Assembly: GCA_963580285.1 (NCBI GenBank)
Contig: OY757017.1
Location: forward strand, 114,477,527 to 114,541,526
Direction of reading: 5' to 3'
Length of the DNA: 64,000 nt
Source of the DNA: Lucinisca nassula
Lineage: Eukaryota > Mollusca > Bivalvia > Lucinida > Lucinidae
This document shows positions 54,424-64,000 of the stretch, piece by piece; the stretch's first letter is position 1; every line of letters begins with the position of its first letter. The notes beneath the pieces are model-generated. The model was not told the origin of the DNA. It was given only the letters and a program-made list of their open reading frames with translations, and searched no databases. A program made the position numbers and the translations under genes.

Positions 54424-54800
54424 CGCAAACACGCCTAAATAGTTTCGAACCCCATTGGACCCTATTTTTATATTGTAAAACTTTGATTTACAGGGGGTAA
54501 ACCGCCTTTTTCTTATTTCTGCTCTAAAATATGGATTTTGGGTAATCGTAAGAATCGCCTCACCGAGGCGGTTCTAAAAATATAGATTGTGGCTACTCGT
54601 TAGAACCGCCTCATCGAGGCGGTTCTATTGAGTACCCACAATCTATATTTTAGAGCAATGATAAAATAAGGTTTACCCCCTGTTACCCCCTGTAAAACCT
54701 AACGAGTAACCACAATTTTTATTTGAGCAGAAATAAGAAATATATCCCAACTTTTCGTTTTCTCGGCGGTAAAGCTTACAATGCATTTGTATAGGCACTA
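54424..54800. repeat. MITE-B1 copy with two core hairpins
   Basis: The first core, ATCGCCTCACCGAGGCGG, and a second, CCGCCTCATCGAGGCGG, lie 60 bp apart. The distal part carries AGGTTTACCCCCTGTTACCC in the wrong orientation for a simple copy, so this is a rearranged or fused pair. Confidence 0.75.
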
Positions 54801-54900
54801 TTTTGGTCATTTTTGAGCCGGTCAGTTTACCAATACACATTTCCTAGACAGGCTTACGAGATTCGTAAGCGGTTAACCAGTACAGTGCGCATTTTTTCGT
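54801..54900 (-). repeat. SINE-A fragment
   Basis: ACAGGCTTACGAGATTCGTAAGCGG and neighbouring GTTAACCAGTAC resemble the middle of SINE-A. Confidence 0.45.
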
Positions 54901-54999
54901 CAGAAACTGACAACTGCCCGTCTTGAATCAGCGGAAGGGAGAGAATGACCGTAGACAATCCCCACGAAAGAATATTGCCGAGCCCAGAAATTATCGAGC

Positions 55000-57570
55000 T
55001 AAATGGTTTATTATCCCTTCGCACAACATAGTTGTGATGGGGAGGGGGTATAGCGTTTGTCCCGTACTTTGCGTATGCACGTACTTTTTTTCTTCGCTCT
55101 AGCTCCTACATTTATCGACGGGTTTTAATATAGATTCGCACAATTGTTGCCTATGATAATATCTCGAGCGAGTTCGACTTTCAAGGTCATGGTCTTTAGG
55201 TGAAGGTCACTGTGGCTACATTTAGAAAAAAACTTTGCCATCGCTCTGGCGTCTACATTTATTGACGGATTTTAAAACTTCACACAAATTTTGCTTATGA
55301 TAATATCTCGAGCGATTTCGACTTTCAAGGTCATGGCCTCAAACTCATGGTCACTGTGACTATTTTTAGAAAAAAACTTTGTAATCGCTACAGCGCCTAC
55401 ATTTATTGACGGATTTAAATACAACTTCAAACAAATATTGCTTATGATAATAATATCTAGAGTGAGTTCGACTTTCAAGGCCTGGGCATCAAGGTCAAGA
55501 TCCCTATGGCTATTTTTAGAAAAAAAAAAAACTTTGTCGTCGCTCAAGCGCCTATATTTATTGACGGATTTTAATATAACTTCATAAAAACGTCGCTTAT
55601 GCTTTTTATAATGTCATGAGCGAGTTCGCCTTTCAAGGTCATGACCTCAAGATCAAGGTCATTGTGGCTGTTTCTAGAAAAACATTGTCATCAGTCTAGC
55701 CACTACATTTATTGATGGATTTGAAAATAACTTCACACAAATGTTGCTTATGATAATATCTCGAGCGAGGTCAACTTTCAAGGTCATGGCCTCAAGTTCA
55801 AGGTCACTGTGGTTATTTTTAGAAAACTTTGTCATCGCTCTAGCGCCAACATTTATTGATGGATTTTAATATCATTCACACAAATATTGATCATGGTAAT
55901 ATCTCGAGCGAGTTCGACTTTCAAGGTCATTGCCTCAAGGTCATGGTCACTGGTTATTTTTAGAAAAACATTGTCATCGCTCTAGCGCCTACATTTATTG
56001 ATTGATTTTACTATAACTTCACACAATGTTGCTTATGATAATATATTGAGCGAGTTCGACTTTCAAGGTCATTGCCTCCTGATGTCAAGGTCATTTTGGC
56101 TATTTTTTTAACTGTCATCAGTCTATCGCCTACATTTATTGACGGATTTTTATATAACTTCACACAAATGTTGCTTGTGAAATATCTCAAGCGAGTTCGA
56201 CTTTCAATGTCATGGCCTCGAGGTTAAGGTCTCTGTGGCTATTTTGAGAAAACTTTGTCATCGCTCTATCGCTTTCATTTACTGACGAATAGTAAAATAA
56301 CTTCACACGAATGTTGCTGATGATAATATCTCGAATAAGTTCGACTTTCAAGGCCATGGCCTCAAAGTCAAGGTGGATGTGGCTATTTTAGAAAAACATT
56401 GTCATCGCTCTAGCGCCTACATTTATTGACGGATTTTAATATAACTTCACACAAATATTGCTTATGATAATGCATTGAGCATGTTCGATTTTCAAGATAC
56501 TTACGTCAAGGTCACTGTGGCTAATTTTAGAAAAGCTTTGTGACTCTAGCGCCTACATTATTTGACAGATTTTATTATAACGTTACAAAAATATTATTAT
56601 CTCGAGAAAGTTCGACTTTCAATATCATGGCCTCAAGTTCAAGGTCACCGTGGTTATTTTTAGAAAAACAATGTCATAGCTTTAGTGCCTACATTTTTGT
56701 GTGGAATTTAATATAAGTTCACACAAAAGTTGCTTATGATAAAATCTCAAGCGTGTTCTACTGCCAAGGTCATGGCCTCAAGGTCAAGGTCACCGTGGCT
56801 ATTTTAAGAAAAACTTTGTCATCACTCTAGCGCCTACATTATTGACAGATTTAAATATATACACTGTAACTTCATACAAATATTGGATATGATAGTATCT
56901 CGAGCAAATTTGACTTTCAGGGCCCTGAGGTCAAGGTCGCTGTGGATATTTTTTGAATAACTGCCATCGCTCTATAATTTCACACAAATGTTGGGTATTT
57001 AATATCTCGAGCGAGTTTGACATTCAAGGTCTTTGGGTCAAGTCAAGGTCGCTGAGGCTATTTTTTTAGAAAAAATGTATTATTGCTCTAGCGCCTAAAT
57101 TTATTAATAGATTTTAATGTTACTTTACAGAAATATTGGGTATGGTAATATCTTAAATTAGGTCAACTTTCAGGGTCCTTGTCCCAAGGTCATGGTCACT
57201 GTGGCCATTTGTAGAAAAAACTTCTTCATCGCTCTATCATTTATTGATAGATTTTAGTATAACTTCACACACATGTTGGGTTTGACAACATCTCGAGCAA
57301 GTTCGACTTTCAGGGTCCTGAGGTCAAGGTCATAATGGCTATTTTTAGAAAAAACATTGTCATCACTCTAGCGCCTACATTTATTGATGAATTTTGCTAT
57401 AACTTTACACAAATGTTGGAAATGACAATATCTTGAGCAAGTTCGACTTTGGGGCACTGGGTTCAAGGTCAAGGTCTCTTAGGCAATTTTTAGAAAAAAA
57501 AAATAACAAACAAAAACATTGTCATCGCTCTAGAACCTACATATATTGATAGATTTCAATAAAACTTCAC
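55000..57570. repeat. Tandem array, about 150-bp unit, about 16 copies
   Basis: GAGTTCGACTTTCAAGGTCA, GGTCACTGTGGCTATTTTTA, CATCGCTCTAGCGCC, TACATTTATTGACGGATTTT and TTGCTTATGATAATATCTCG recur in order. The left edge (GCACAACATAGTTGTGATGG, GGGGGTATAGCG, CCGTACTTTGCGTATG) looks like an element end with a small hairpin, in the orientation of the minus-strand pearl-like elements. The (GTCC)n tract is only hinted at. Confidence 0.85.
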
Positions 57571-57848
57571 ACAAATGTTGCAAATGATAATATCTCAAGT
57601 AAGATGGACTTTTGCTAGTTCAGTGTTTTCCACAAACGAAATAGTCTTGTGCGAGGGGATTTGTATCGCCTGCGATGCCTTGTTAACGACTAGCATTGGA
57701 ACTAACTTTGAGTTAATGTGCAACAAAAGTGTTCACTGTCATCCTTTAACATGTTTAACCGACAAAGATTAATGATTTGTAAGATTAAGCATTAAGAGGT
57801 GCATGGTCTGATTTTTATTTGTCGAGGGTTCTTCTACAATTTAGGCAA
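57571..57848. other. No gene recognised
   Basis: A 65-codon plus frame (57575-57769) is present but has no features beyond chance length. Confidence 0.35.
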
Positions 57849-57849
57849 C

Positions 57850-57960
57850 TTGGACCGACTTGTCATTTAAAATTGGGATGACTTGGGTCGAGTTGTCTTA
57901 GGGCCACTTTTTATTGACCGCGTTGTCTTTGGCCGACTTGTCTTTGGGCCGAGTTGTCCT
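57850..57960. repeat. J7: one-sided minisatellite of the J type
   Basis: Five decayed units of the form GACTTGTCTTTGGGCCGAGT. No inverted partner was found in the window, so this is either a solo TIR or a partner lies elsewhere. Confidence 0.6.
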
Positions 57961-58028
57961 GAACCCGAACCCGCGTCCTCCTGATCACCAGTCAGACGCG
58001 CATCCGACTGAGCTACTGAGGCCAGCTC
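57960..58028 (-). repeat. tRNA-like SINE head
   Basis: The minus strand reads GGCCTCAGTAGCTCAGTCGG, loop CTGGTGA (GGT anticodon position) and GCGGGTTCGGGTTC, abutting the J7 units. Related to 31562-31636. Confidence 0.55.
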
Positions 58029-58069
58029 ACATGTTCTGTATGTTATAATAATGAAATAAGAATTTCTGT

Positions 58070-58300
58070 AACCTTTGGAGATGTCGGATAACTTTATCTT
58101 GCACATAAGATAAGAAAATCATGTGCGTAACCCTGGGATAGAAATTCTTGTTCCACCGAGGTTATCATACCTAGGAATAGGATACAAATCAAGAATTTTC
58201 ACTTTTTAGATGCTGAAAAGGACGTCAGGTATGCCACCATTAAGGTTGACGTCACTGCACATAGAGTGGCGTCAAACAAAAATGCCGCATTACTGACACC
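58070..58300 (+). repeat. Repeat-I copy 1
   Basis: TCTTGCACATAAGATAAG, CTGGGATAGAAATTCTTG, CCGAGGTTATCATACC, ATGCCACCATTAAGGTTGAC and CGCATTACTGAC. A second, rearranged copy is at 59345-59790. Only function-free repeat text. Confidence 0.7.
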
Positions 58301-58303
58301 AAA

Positions 58304-58656
58304 ACATTACGAAAACATGTCCATATAATTTTGACCCCCTTGAACCCCACTTTTATATAGTAAAACTGAGGTTTACAGTGGTAAACCTTATTTTTTCCTA
58401 TTTCTTCTCTAAAATATAGATTGTGGGTACTCGTTAGAACCGCCTCAATGAGGCGGTTCTAACGTGCACCCACAATCTATATTAAATATAGATTGTGGGT
58501 ATCGTTAGAACCGCCTCAATGAGGCGGTTCTAACGTAGACCCACAATCTATATTTTGAGCAGAAATAAGAAAAATATCACAATTTTTCATCTTAAATTTT
58601 TTTATTTTTGGAGGTTAAATTTACAGTGTATTTGTATAGGCTTTTTTCGTAATGAT
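58304..58656. repeat. MITE-B1 copy with duplicated hairpin core
   Basis: CATTACGAAAACATGTCC to GGCTTTTTTCGTAATG. Two complete cores with CCGCCTCAATGAGGCGG follow each other within 130 bp. Confidence 0.85.
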
Positions 58657-58969
58657 ATGGTGGACGTCAACAATCGTAGTGACTGCATTATAAAACCAGA
58701 GGACCAGTGGTCCTGAGCCGCTCACCTGACTGCTGAATGTATGTATGGTCATAAGATTTTTGGGAAGTCGATTTTTGAAAGCTTTTACCAGCAATTTTTG
58801 TCATGTGACCTATACCATTTGCACAAATTTTCGTGCCTCCATCCAATAAAGGCTTAATATGAAATTTGGCTTAAACGTGTCCTGCTGCTTTAAAAAATAT
58901 CTGAATGATCCTAGTGGACCAAGGCATTGAGTGACCTTGAGCTTTGGTACTCGTACAGCTTTATTTACC

Positions 58970-59250
58970 ATCACGAAAATACGCCTATATAATTTTGACC
59001 CCCTTGAACCCCGCTTGTATATAGTAAAACTGGGGTTTCCGGGGGTATACCTTATTTTTCTTATTTCTGCTCTAAAATATAGATTGTGGGTACTCGTTAG
59101 AACCGCCTCGATGAGGCGGTTCTATCGAGTGCCAACAATCTATATTTTGAGCAGAAATAAGAAAAATATCACAGTTTTTCATCATAAAATTTTCATTTTT
59201 TCGGCAATAAAGGTGGCAATGTATTTGTATAGGCGTGTTTGCGTAATGCC
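58970..59250. repeat. MITE-B1 copy, full length
   Basis: CATCACGAAAATACGCCTAT to TATAGGCGTGTTTGCGTAATG with intact CCGCCTCGATGAGGCGG core. Confidence 0.9.
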
Positions 59251-59344
59251 CGTTTTGCTTATTGCACATACTATCTTAGTTCATAGGCAATACCAGTTTT
59301 CGAAAACTTAACAATTTCCACTTACAAGCACAAGGGACCAAATT

Positions 59345-59790
59345 TGACTTTGGATTATTTATCTTGCACACAAGATAAGAAAATCATGGGCGTAAACCTG
59401 GGATAGAAATTCTTGTTCTACCGAGGTTATCAAACCCAGGAATAGGATACAAATCAATACGTTTGAACCCCTTGAACCCCACTTTTATATAGTAAAACTG
59501 GGGTTTACAGGGGTTAACCTCATTTTTTCCTATTTCTGCTCTAAAATACAGATTGTGGGTACACGTTAGGACCCCCTCAATGAGGCGGTTCTAACGTGCA
59601 CCCACAATCCATATTTTGAGCAGAAATAAGAATGTCAGTAATGCGGCTTTTTTGTTTGACGCCACTTTACGTGCAGTGACGTCAACCTTAATGGTGGCAT
59701 ACGTGACGTCCTTTTCAGCATCCAAAATGTGAAAATTATTGATTTGTATCCTATTCCTGGGTATGATAACCTCGGTAGAACAAGAAGTGT
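59345..59790. repeat. Repeat-I copy 2, folded back around a MITE-B core
   Basis: The first half (59370-59465) is in the same orientation as copy 1; the second half (59636-59790) is in the opposite orientation, starting GTCAGTAATGCGGC and ending GATAACCTCGGTAGAACAAG. Between them lies a MITE-B1 without ends (59458-59635). Confidence 0.7.
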
Positions 59791-59920
59791 CAAGATTATC
59801 ACGGACTCATCATTTTGAAAATAACATTTAATGGGCCTGAGTCTACAATGTTACATACCAAATTTCAAAGAAATTGGCCAACTGCTTCTAGAGAAGTTTT
59901 TACCATGGTGGCCATCTTGG

Positions 59921-60159
59921 ACGGGCCTCCGTGGCCTAGTGGTTAAGAGCGCTGACTCTTGATCATTAGGTCTCTCACCGCTGTGGTTCGAGCCTCGCTC
60001 GGGCCACAAGTGAGACGCCAAGTTCTGCAACGGAAGGTCAGGTGGTTTTTCTCCGGGTACTCCGGTTTTCGCCCACTTCTGATTAACGATCGGCTCGATA
60101 TGAGTGACATAATCTTGAAAGGGCCGTAAAACCCAAACCAAAAAAAAAAAAAAAAAAAA
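59921..60159 (+). repeat. SINE-D copy 2, intact, 16-bp TSD
   Basis: GGGCCTCCGTGGCCTAGTGG, B-box GGTTCGAGCC, body GGTGGTTTTTCTCCGGGTAC, tail GGGCCGTAAAACCCAAACC and poly(A) of about 20. TSD ATGGTGGCCATCTTGG at 59905-59920 and 60160-60175. Looks young. Confidence 0.95.
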
Positions 60160-60600
60160 ATGGTGGCCATCTTGGTCAGTTGAACAACTTCCAGTTATTC
60201 TATCCCACAAAAGAATTTTCTAAAGTTTGACTTTAATTTGTCGAGCGTTTCTATATAATAAACAGTTTTGATTTTGATATCTGAGTGATCTTGGTCCAAG
60301 GTCAAGGAGTGATCTTGACCTTTGATACTCGTGTTAATTCATTAACTCATATAGTTGATTGCATATGCAAACTTAAAATTCAAAGTAAGGCAATATATGT
60401 TTCTGAAAAGTAACAATTGCCACATTTTCCTATACAAAATTATTTGCGACCAAATTTGACCTAAATGTTAATTGGGTCAAGGTTAATCAAGAGTCAACAT
60501 TTGAACACACTGTGATGGGATTGATTCCTCAACGCTGCATACCAAGTCTCAAGGCAATCGGTCCATTGGTTACTGAGTAGAGGGTTTTTTTTTTGAAGTG

Positions 60601-60986
60601 TATTTATAATTGTAGCATATTTTGGTCTCTGTCACACTTAAGTTTTGTTTCTTAATAGACAACTATTTGGCAATGTGATAACTTCCATTTTTGTTTCAAA
60701 CTGCTCCACATATGAACAAAAACCTAAACAGAGTAGAATGAAACACCTCCCCTTTTGAACAGGTTGTCAGCAGCATCTTTGACCATACCCCATCCAATAA
60801 TTTTCACATACAAAAAGGCATTACTGTCATTCTATCAAGTTGCTCCCCAAAACACCATTTTTAAGGAATTCTCTCTAAAAAAAAAAAAAAAACAGCCACT
60901 TTTTTTATGCGGAAAATACCTTAGTACCTGAATTCAAATGTTCCACTACTTTCTATATCGTATTTCGTATGCACAAGATCAGCTAC
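60601..60986. other. No gene recognised
   Basis: Contains a poly(A) run at 60878-60892. Nothing else identified. Confidence 0.4.
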
Positions 60987-62395
60987 TCAATAACAAAAGG
61001 ACGATGATGTTCCTATATCGCTCACCTGCGCTGACAGATTCAACATTCCAGGAAGCGCTAGTCGCTACCGAAGGACTTATGCTGATGACAAGGTCAAAAA
61101 CAGACATTTTCAGCAATCAAGGGGTCATAACTGAGAAACAGGCCGACATGACCAGTTTTCGAAGTTATCCGAACTTTCATCCCAAACCTACTTATATGTT
61201 AGTTTCATGAAGATCCGTTCAAAACAAAAGGACTTATGGTGATGAAAAGGTCCAAAATAGGAATTTTCAGCAAAGAAGGTGACATAACTCAATGAATAAT
61301 ATGCCAACATAGTTCATTCAAGCTTTTGACCCTAACTTACTTATATGATCCGTTCAAAACTTAGGAACTTATGGTGATGACAATGTAAAAATAGGGATTT
61401 TCAGCAAAACAAAGACACATAACTCTATGATAGGCAGGCCTACATCGCAAGTTTTCGAAATCACCCAAGCTGTTATACCTAACCTACTTATGTGTTAGTT
61501 TCAAGATCATATTAAAACAAAGGCACATAACTCTCTGATAGGCAGGCACACATCGAAAGTTTTCGAAATCACCCAAGCTGTTATACCCAACCTACTTATG
61601 TGTTAGTTTCAAGATCATATTAAATCTAAAAAACTTATTTTGATGACAAGGACAAAACTAGGAATTTTCAGCAAAGAATGCGGCATAAATCTAGGAGTAA
61701 TTGTCCGACATTGCCAGTTTTCGAACGCATCAAAACTTTTATCCCTGACTAACTTATGTGTAAGTTTCAAGCAGATCCAATAAAAATATCTGAATAGACT
61801 ACAGTAGTGACAAGGTAGAAAATAGACATTTTCTGCAATCAACGGGAGGTAACTCTATGATCAATAGGCCGACCTCACCAGTTTACCAGCTCTTCCAAGC
61901 TTTTATCCCTGACTTACATACATGTAAGTTTTAAGAAGATCCGATAAAACTGAAGGTGCTATGGTGATGACAAAATCAAAAATAGGCATTTTTGCCACCA
62001 AGGGACCATAACTTTATGACAGATATGTCGACCCGACCAGTTGTCGAACTCATCCAAGCTTTAATCCCCTACCTATTCAAATGTAAGTTTCAGAAATATC
62101 TTATCAAAACTGAATGCGCCACAGTGATGATAAGCGTTTTCCAATTGTAAGTCTATGTGATCTTGTGATTGCCACAGCAACCACATTTTTCATTCAATTT
62201 CGATAAAAAGCTTAAGACACCAATGCTCCATCAGAGGCGTGCTACAGATGGGAAATGATTGCGATCAACCCACAGGCTACAGAGATATAACTGGTCAAAA
62301 GTGCTGACGGACGGACAACGGACGACAGACGGCGGACGGCCCACCATACTATTAGCTCCCCTGGAGCCTTTGGCCAAGGTGAGGCCAAGTGAGCA
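60987..62395. repeat. pearl-like tandem element 1 at the right edge
   Basis: Starts AAAAGGACGATGATGTTCC and TATCGCTCACCTGCG. Core units of about 145-160 bp recur (GATGACAAGGTCAAAAA, CATTTTCAGCAATCAAGG, CCGACCTCACCAGTTTTCG). A 3' module of about 250 bp (from TTTCCAATTGTAAGTCTATG) ends with GACGGACGGACAACGGACG and GGCCAAGGTGAGGCC. Confidence 0.8.
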
Positions 62396-63775
62396 AACAA
62401 AAATACTAAAGGGGTTGTGGTGATGAAAAGGTCAAAACTAGCCATTTTCTGTAATTAAGGGGACGTATCTCAATGAAAGATAGGCCGACCTCATCAGTTT
62501 TCGAAATTATCAGAGCTTTAATCCCTGACTTACACGTAAGTGTCAAACAGATCTGAAGGGCTACGGTGATGACAAGGTCAAAAATGGGCATTTACAGCAA
62601 TCAAGGGGACGTAACTCTACATTAGATAAGCCAACCTTGTCAGTTTTCGAACTCTTTCAAGCTTTAATCCCTGACTTACTTACATGTAAGTTTCTAGAAG
62701 ATCTGATAAAAACTGAAGGGACTACGGTGAGGACAAAGTAAAACATAGGCGTTTCTGGTTATCAAAGGGAATGTAACTCTATTATATATAGGCTGACCTC
62801 CCCGATTTTCGAAATCATCTGCGGTTTAATCCCTTACTCACATACATGTAATAAATAAGAAGATCCGATAAAAACAAAAGTGGTTATCACGATGACAAGG
62901 TCAAAAATGGGCATTTTCTGCAATCAAAAGGACATACATCTACGATAGATAGGCGGACCTCACCGATTTTCGAACACATCCGAGTCTTTATCAATGGCTT
63001 GCTTATAAGTAAGTTATAAGAAGATTCAATAAAAACTAAAGGGGCTACGGTGATGACAAGGTCAACAATTGGCATTTTCTGCAATCAAAGGGATATAAAT
63101 CTACGATAGATAGGCGGACCTCACCGATTTTCGAACACATCCGAGTCGTTATCCCAGGCTTGCTTATAAGTAAGTTTCAAGAAGATTCAATAAAAACTAA
63201 AGGGGCTACGGTGATGACAAGGTCAAAAACAGGCATTTTCTGCAATCAATGGGGCGTAACTCTATGACATATAGGCCGACCTCATCAGTTTGCGAAATCT
63301 TCCAAACTTTTATCCCTGACCTACTTACATGTAAGTTTTCACAAGACCCAGGAGCTACTTTTATGACAAGTTAAAAAAAAATATGCATTTTCAGCAATCA
63401 AGGGGACGTAACGTTATGGCAGATAGGCAGACCCTGTCAGTTTTCGAACTCATCCAAGCTTTTATCTCCGGCCAACTTATATGTACGTTTCAGATAGATC
63501 CGATCAAATCTGAATGCGCTACGATGATGGTAAGCATTTTCCCACTGTAAGTCTATGGGCCATTGTGGTTGCCAAAGCAACCCACGTTTCATTCAATTTC
63601 GAGAAAAAGCTTATGTCGTCAATGCTCGATCAGAGACATGCTACAGATGAGAAATGATTGAGTTCAGCCAGCGGACTGCAGAGATATAACTAGTCAAAAG
63701 GGCTGACGGACAGACGACGGAAGGGGTACGACCCTAAAAGCTCTCCTGGAGCCTTCGGCCCAGGTGAGCTAAAAC
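62396..63775. repeat. pearl-like tandem element 2 at the right edge
   Basis: Another run of the same core units, then the same 3' module (CCCACTGTAAGTCTATGGGC through GCTGACGGACAGACGACGG and CTTCGGCCCAGGTGAGCTAA). It lacks its own AGGACGATGATG-type start, so the two may have arisen by unequal exchange. Confidence 0.8.
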
Positions 63776-64000
63776 AGCCTACATTGTCCAAAAATATCCA
63801 TAAACCTCATTTTCTGTGAGCAACTATGCCGTTTCTGACCCTCCTGCTAAAACTGTTACAAAAAGTCCACACTCAAGAGCGAAACTGTCCCCTCATGGCG
63901 GCCCCATTGGTCATGTATGCTTCTAAAACTTACAAATGAAATTTAGTTACAAATGCTTGTTATTTCTGAGCAAAACAAGCTTAAATTTTCAAGTCTGCCT
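63776..64000. other. Nothing recognised at right edge
   Basis: Short stretch without recognisable gene or repeat. Confidence 0.35.

Larger units (their letters stand above)
58690..60600. repeat. Decayed pearl-like element, heavily interrupted
   Basis: Begins with ACCAGAGGACCAGTGGTCCT and CCGCTCACCTGAC. Recurring TGACCTTGAGCTTTGGTAC and GTGATCTTGACCTTTGATAC (58931, 60305), and CAAATTTGAC text (59340, 60452), are core-unit remains. MITE-B1, Repeat-I and SINE-D sit inside it. Confidence 0.5.

Overview
The window looks like intron-rich, repeat-saturated eukaryotic nuclear DNA, most likely from a bivalve mollusc. The reasons are indirect: very little coding sequence, spliced exon fragments with canonical GT/AG borders, many tRNA-headed SINEs with target-site duplications (TSDs), several hAT/mariner/pogo-type elements, LINE reverse transcriptase remnants, and tandem arrays of 145-160 bp units ending in (ACGG)n that match the architecture of the bivalve 'pearl' elements. 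The species cannot be named from the sequence. Element names used below (SINE-A, MITE-B, J, LINE-K and so on) are local labels, not database names.

Host genes. The best gene is on the minus strand: exons at 44408-44571, 35726-35818 and 30856-31410 join in frame to encode a four-pass membrane protein (MS4A/CD20-like in layout) with a PPxY-containing cytoplasmic tail; its first exon is not identified. A second minus-strand exon of an unrecognised coiled-coil protein lies at 5150-5337. A degraded open frame of unknown family is at 48663-49041.

Repeats, left to right. 0.5-10 kb: LINE reverse transcriptase remnants carrying hAT MITEs and SINEs, a pogo-like MITE with clean TA duplication, and a minus-strand pearl/Helentron-like element. 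10.4-20.5 kb: a nested cluster. A SINE-A copy is split by a 4.1 kb element with long terminal inverted repeats (TIRs); that element contains a reverse transcriptase gene with a PHD finger, itself split by a 2.3 kb element whose TIRs are minisatellites. Three more minisatellite-TIR elements follow almost end to end. 23-29 kb: tandem arrays and a 1.4 kb polyadenylated retrocopy with a 14-bp TSD. 30-45 kb: introns of the tetraspan gene holding MITEs, SINEs, a complete but frameshifted mariner and further arrays. 45-64 kb: pearl-like arrays, palindromic foldback elements, many copies of one hairpin-centred MITE family, and two related arrays at the right edge.

Two themes stand out. First, at least five elements (J1-J6 below) have TIRs built from short tandem units (several around a TCGGCCC-like core) with 6-11 bp TSDs; this is the best candidate for an undescribed element group. 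Second, one near-perfect hairpin (CCGCCTCAATGAGGCGG core) sits at the centre of MITEs with at least two different terminal sequences and also inside unrelated elements. Boundaries of most repeats are judged by eye from copies within the window and may be off by some bases.
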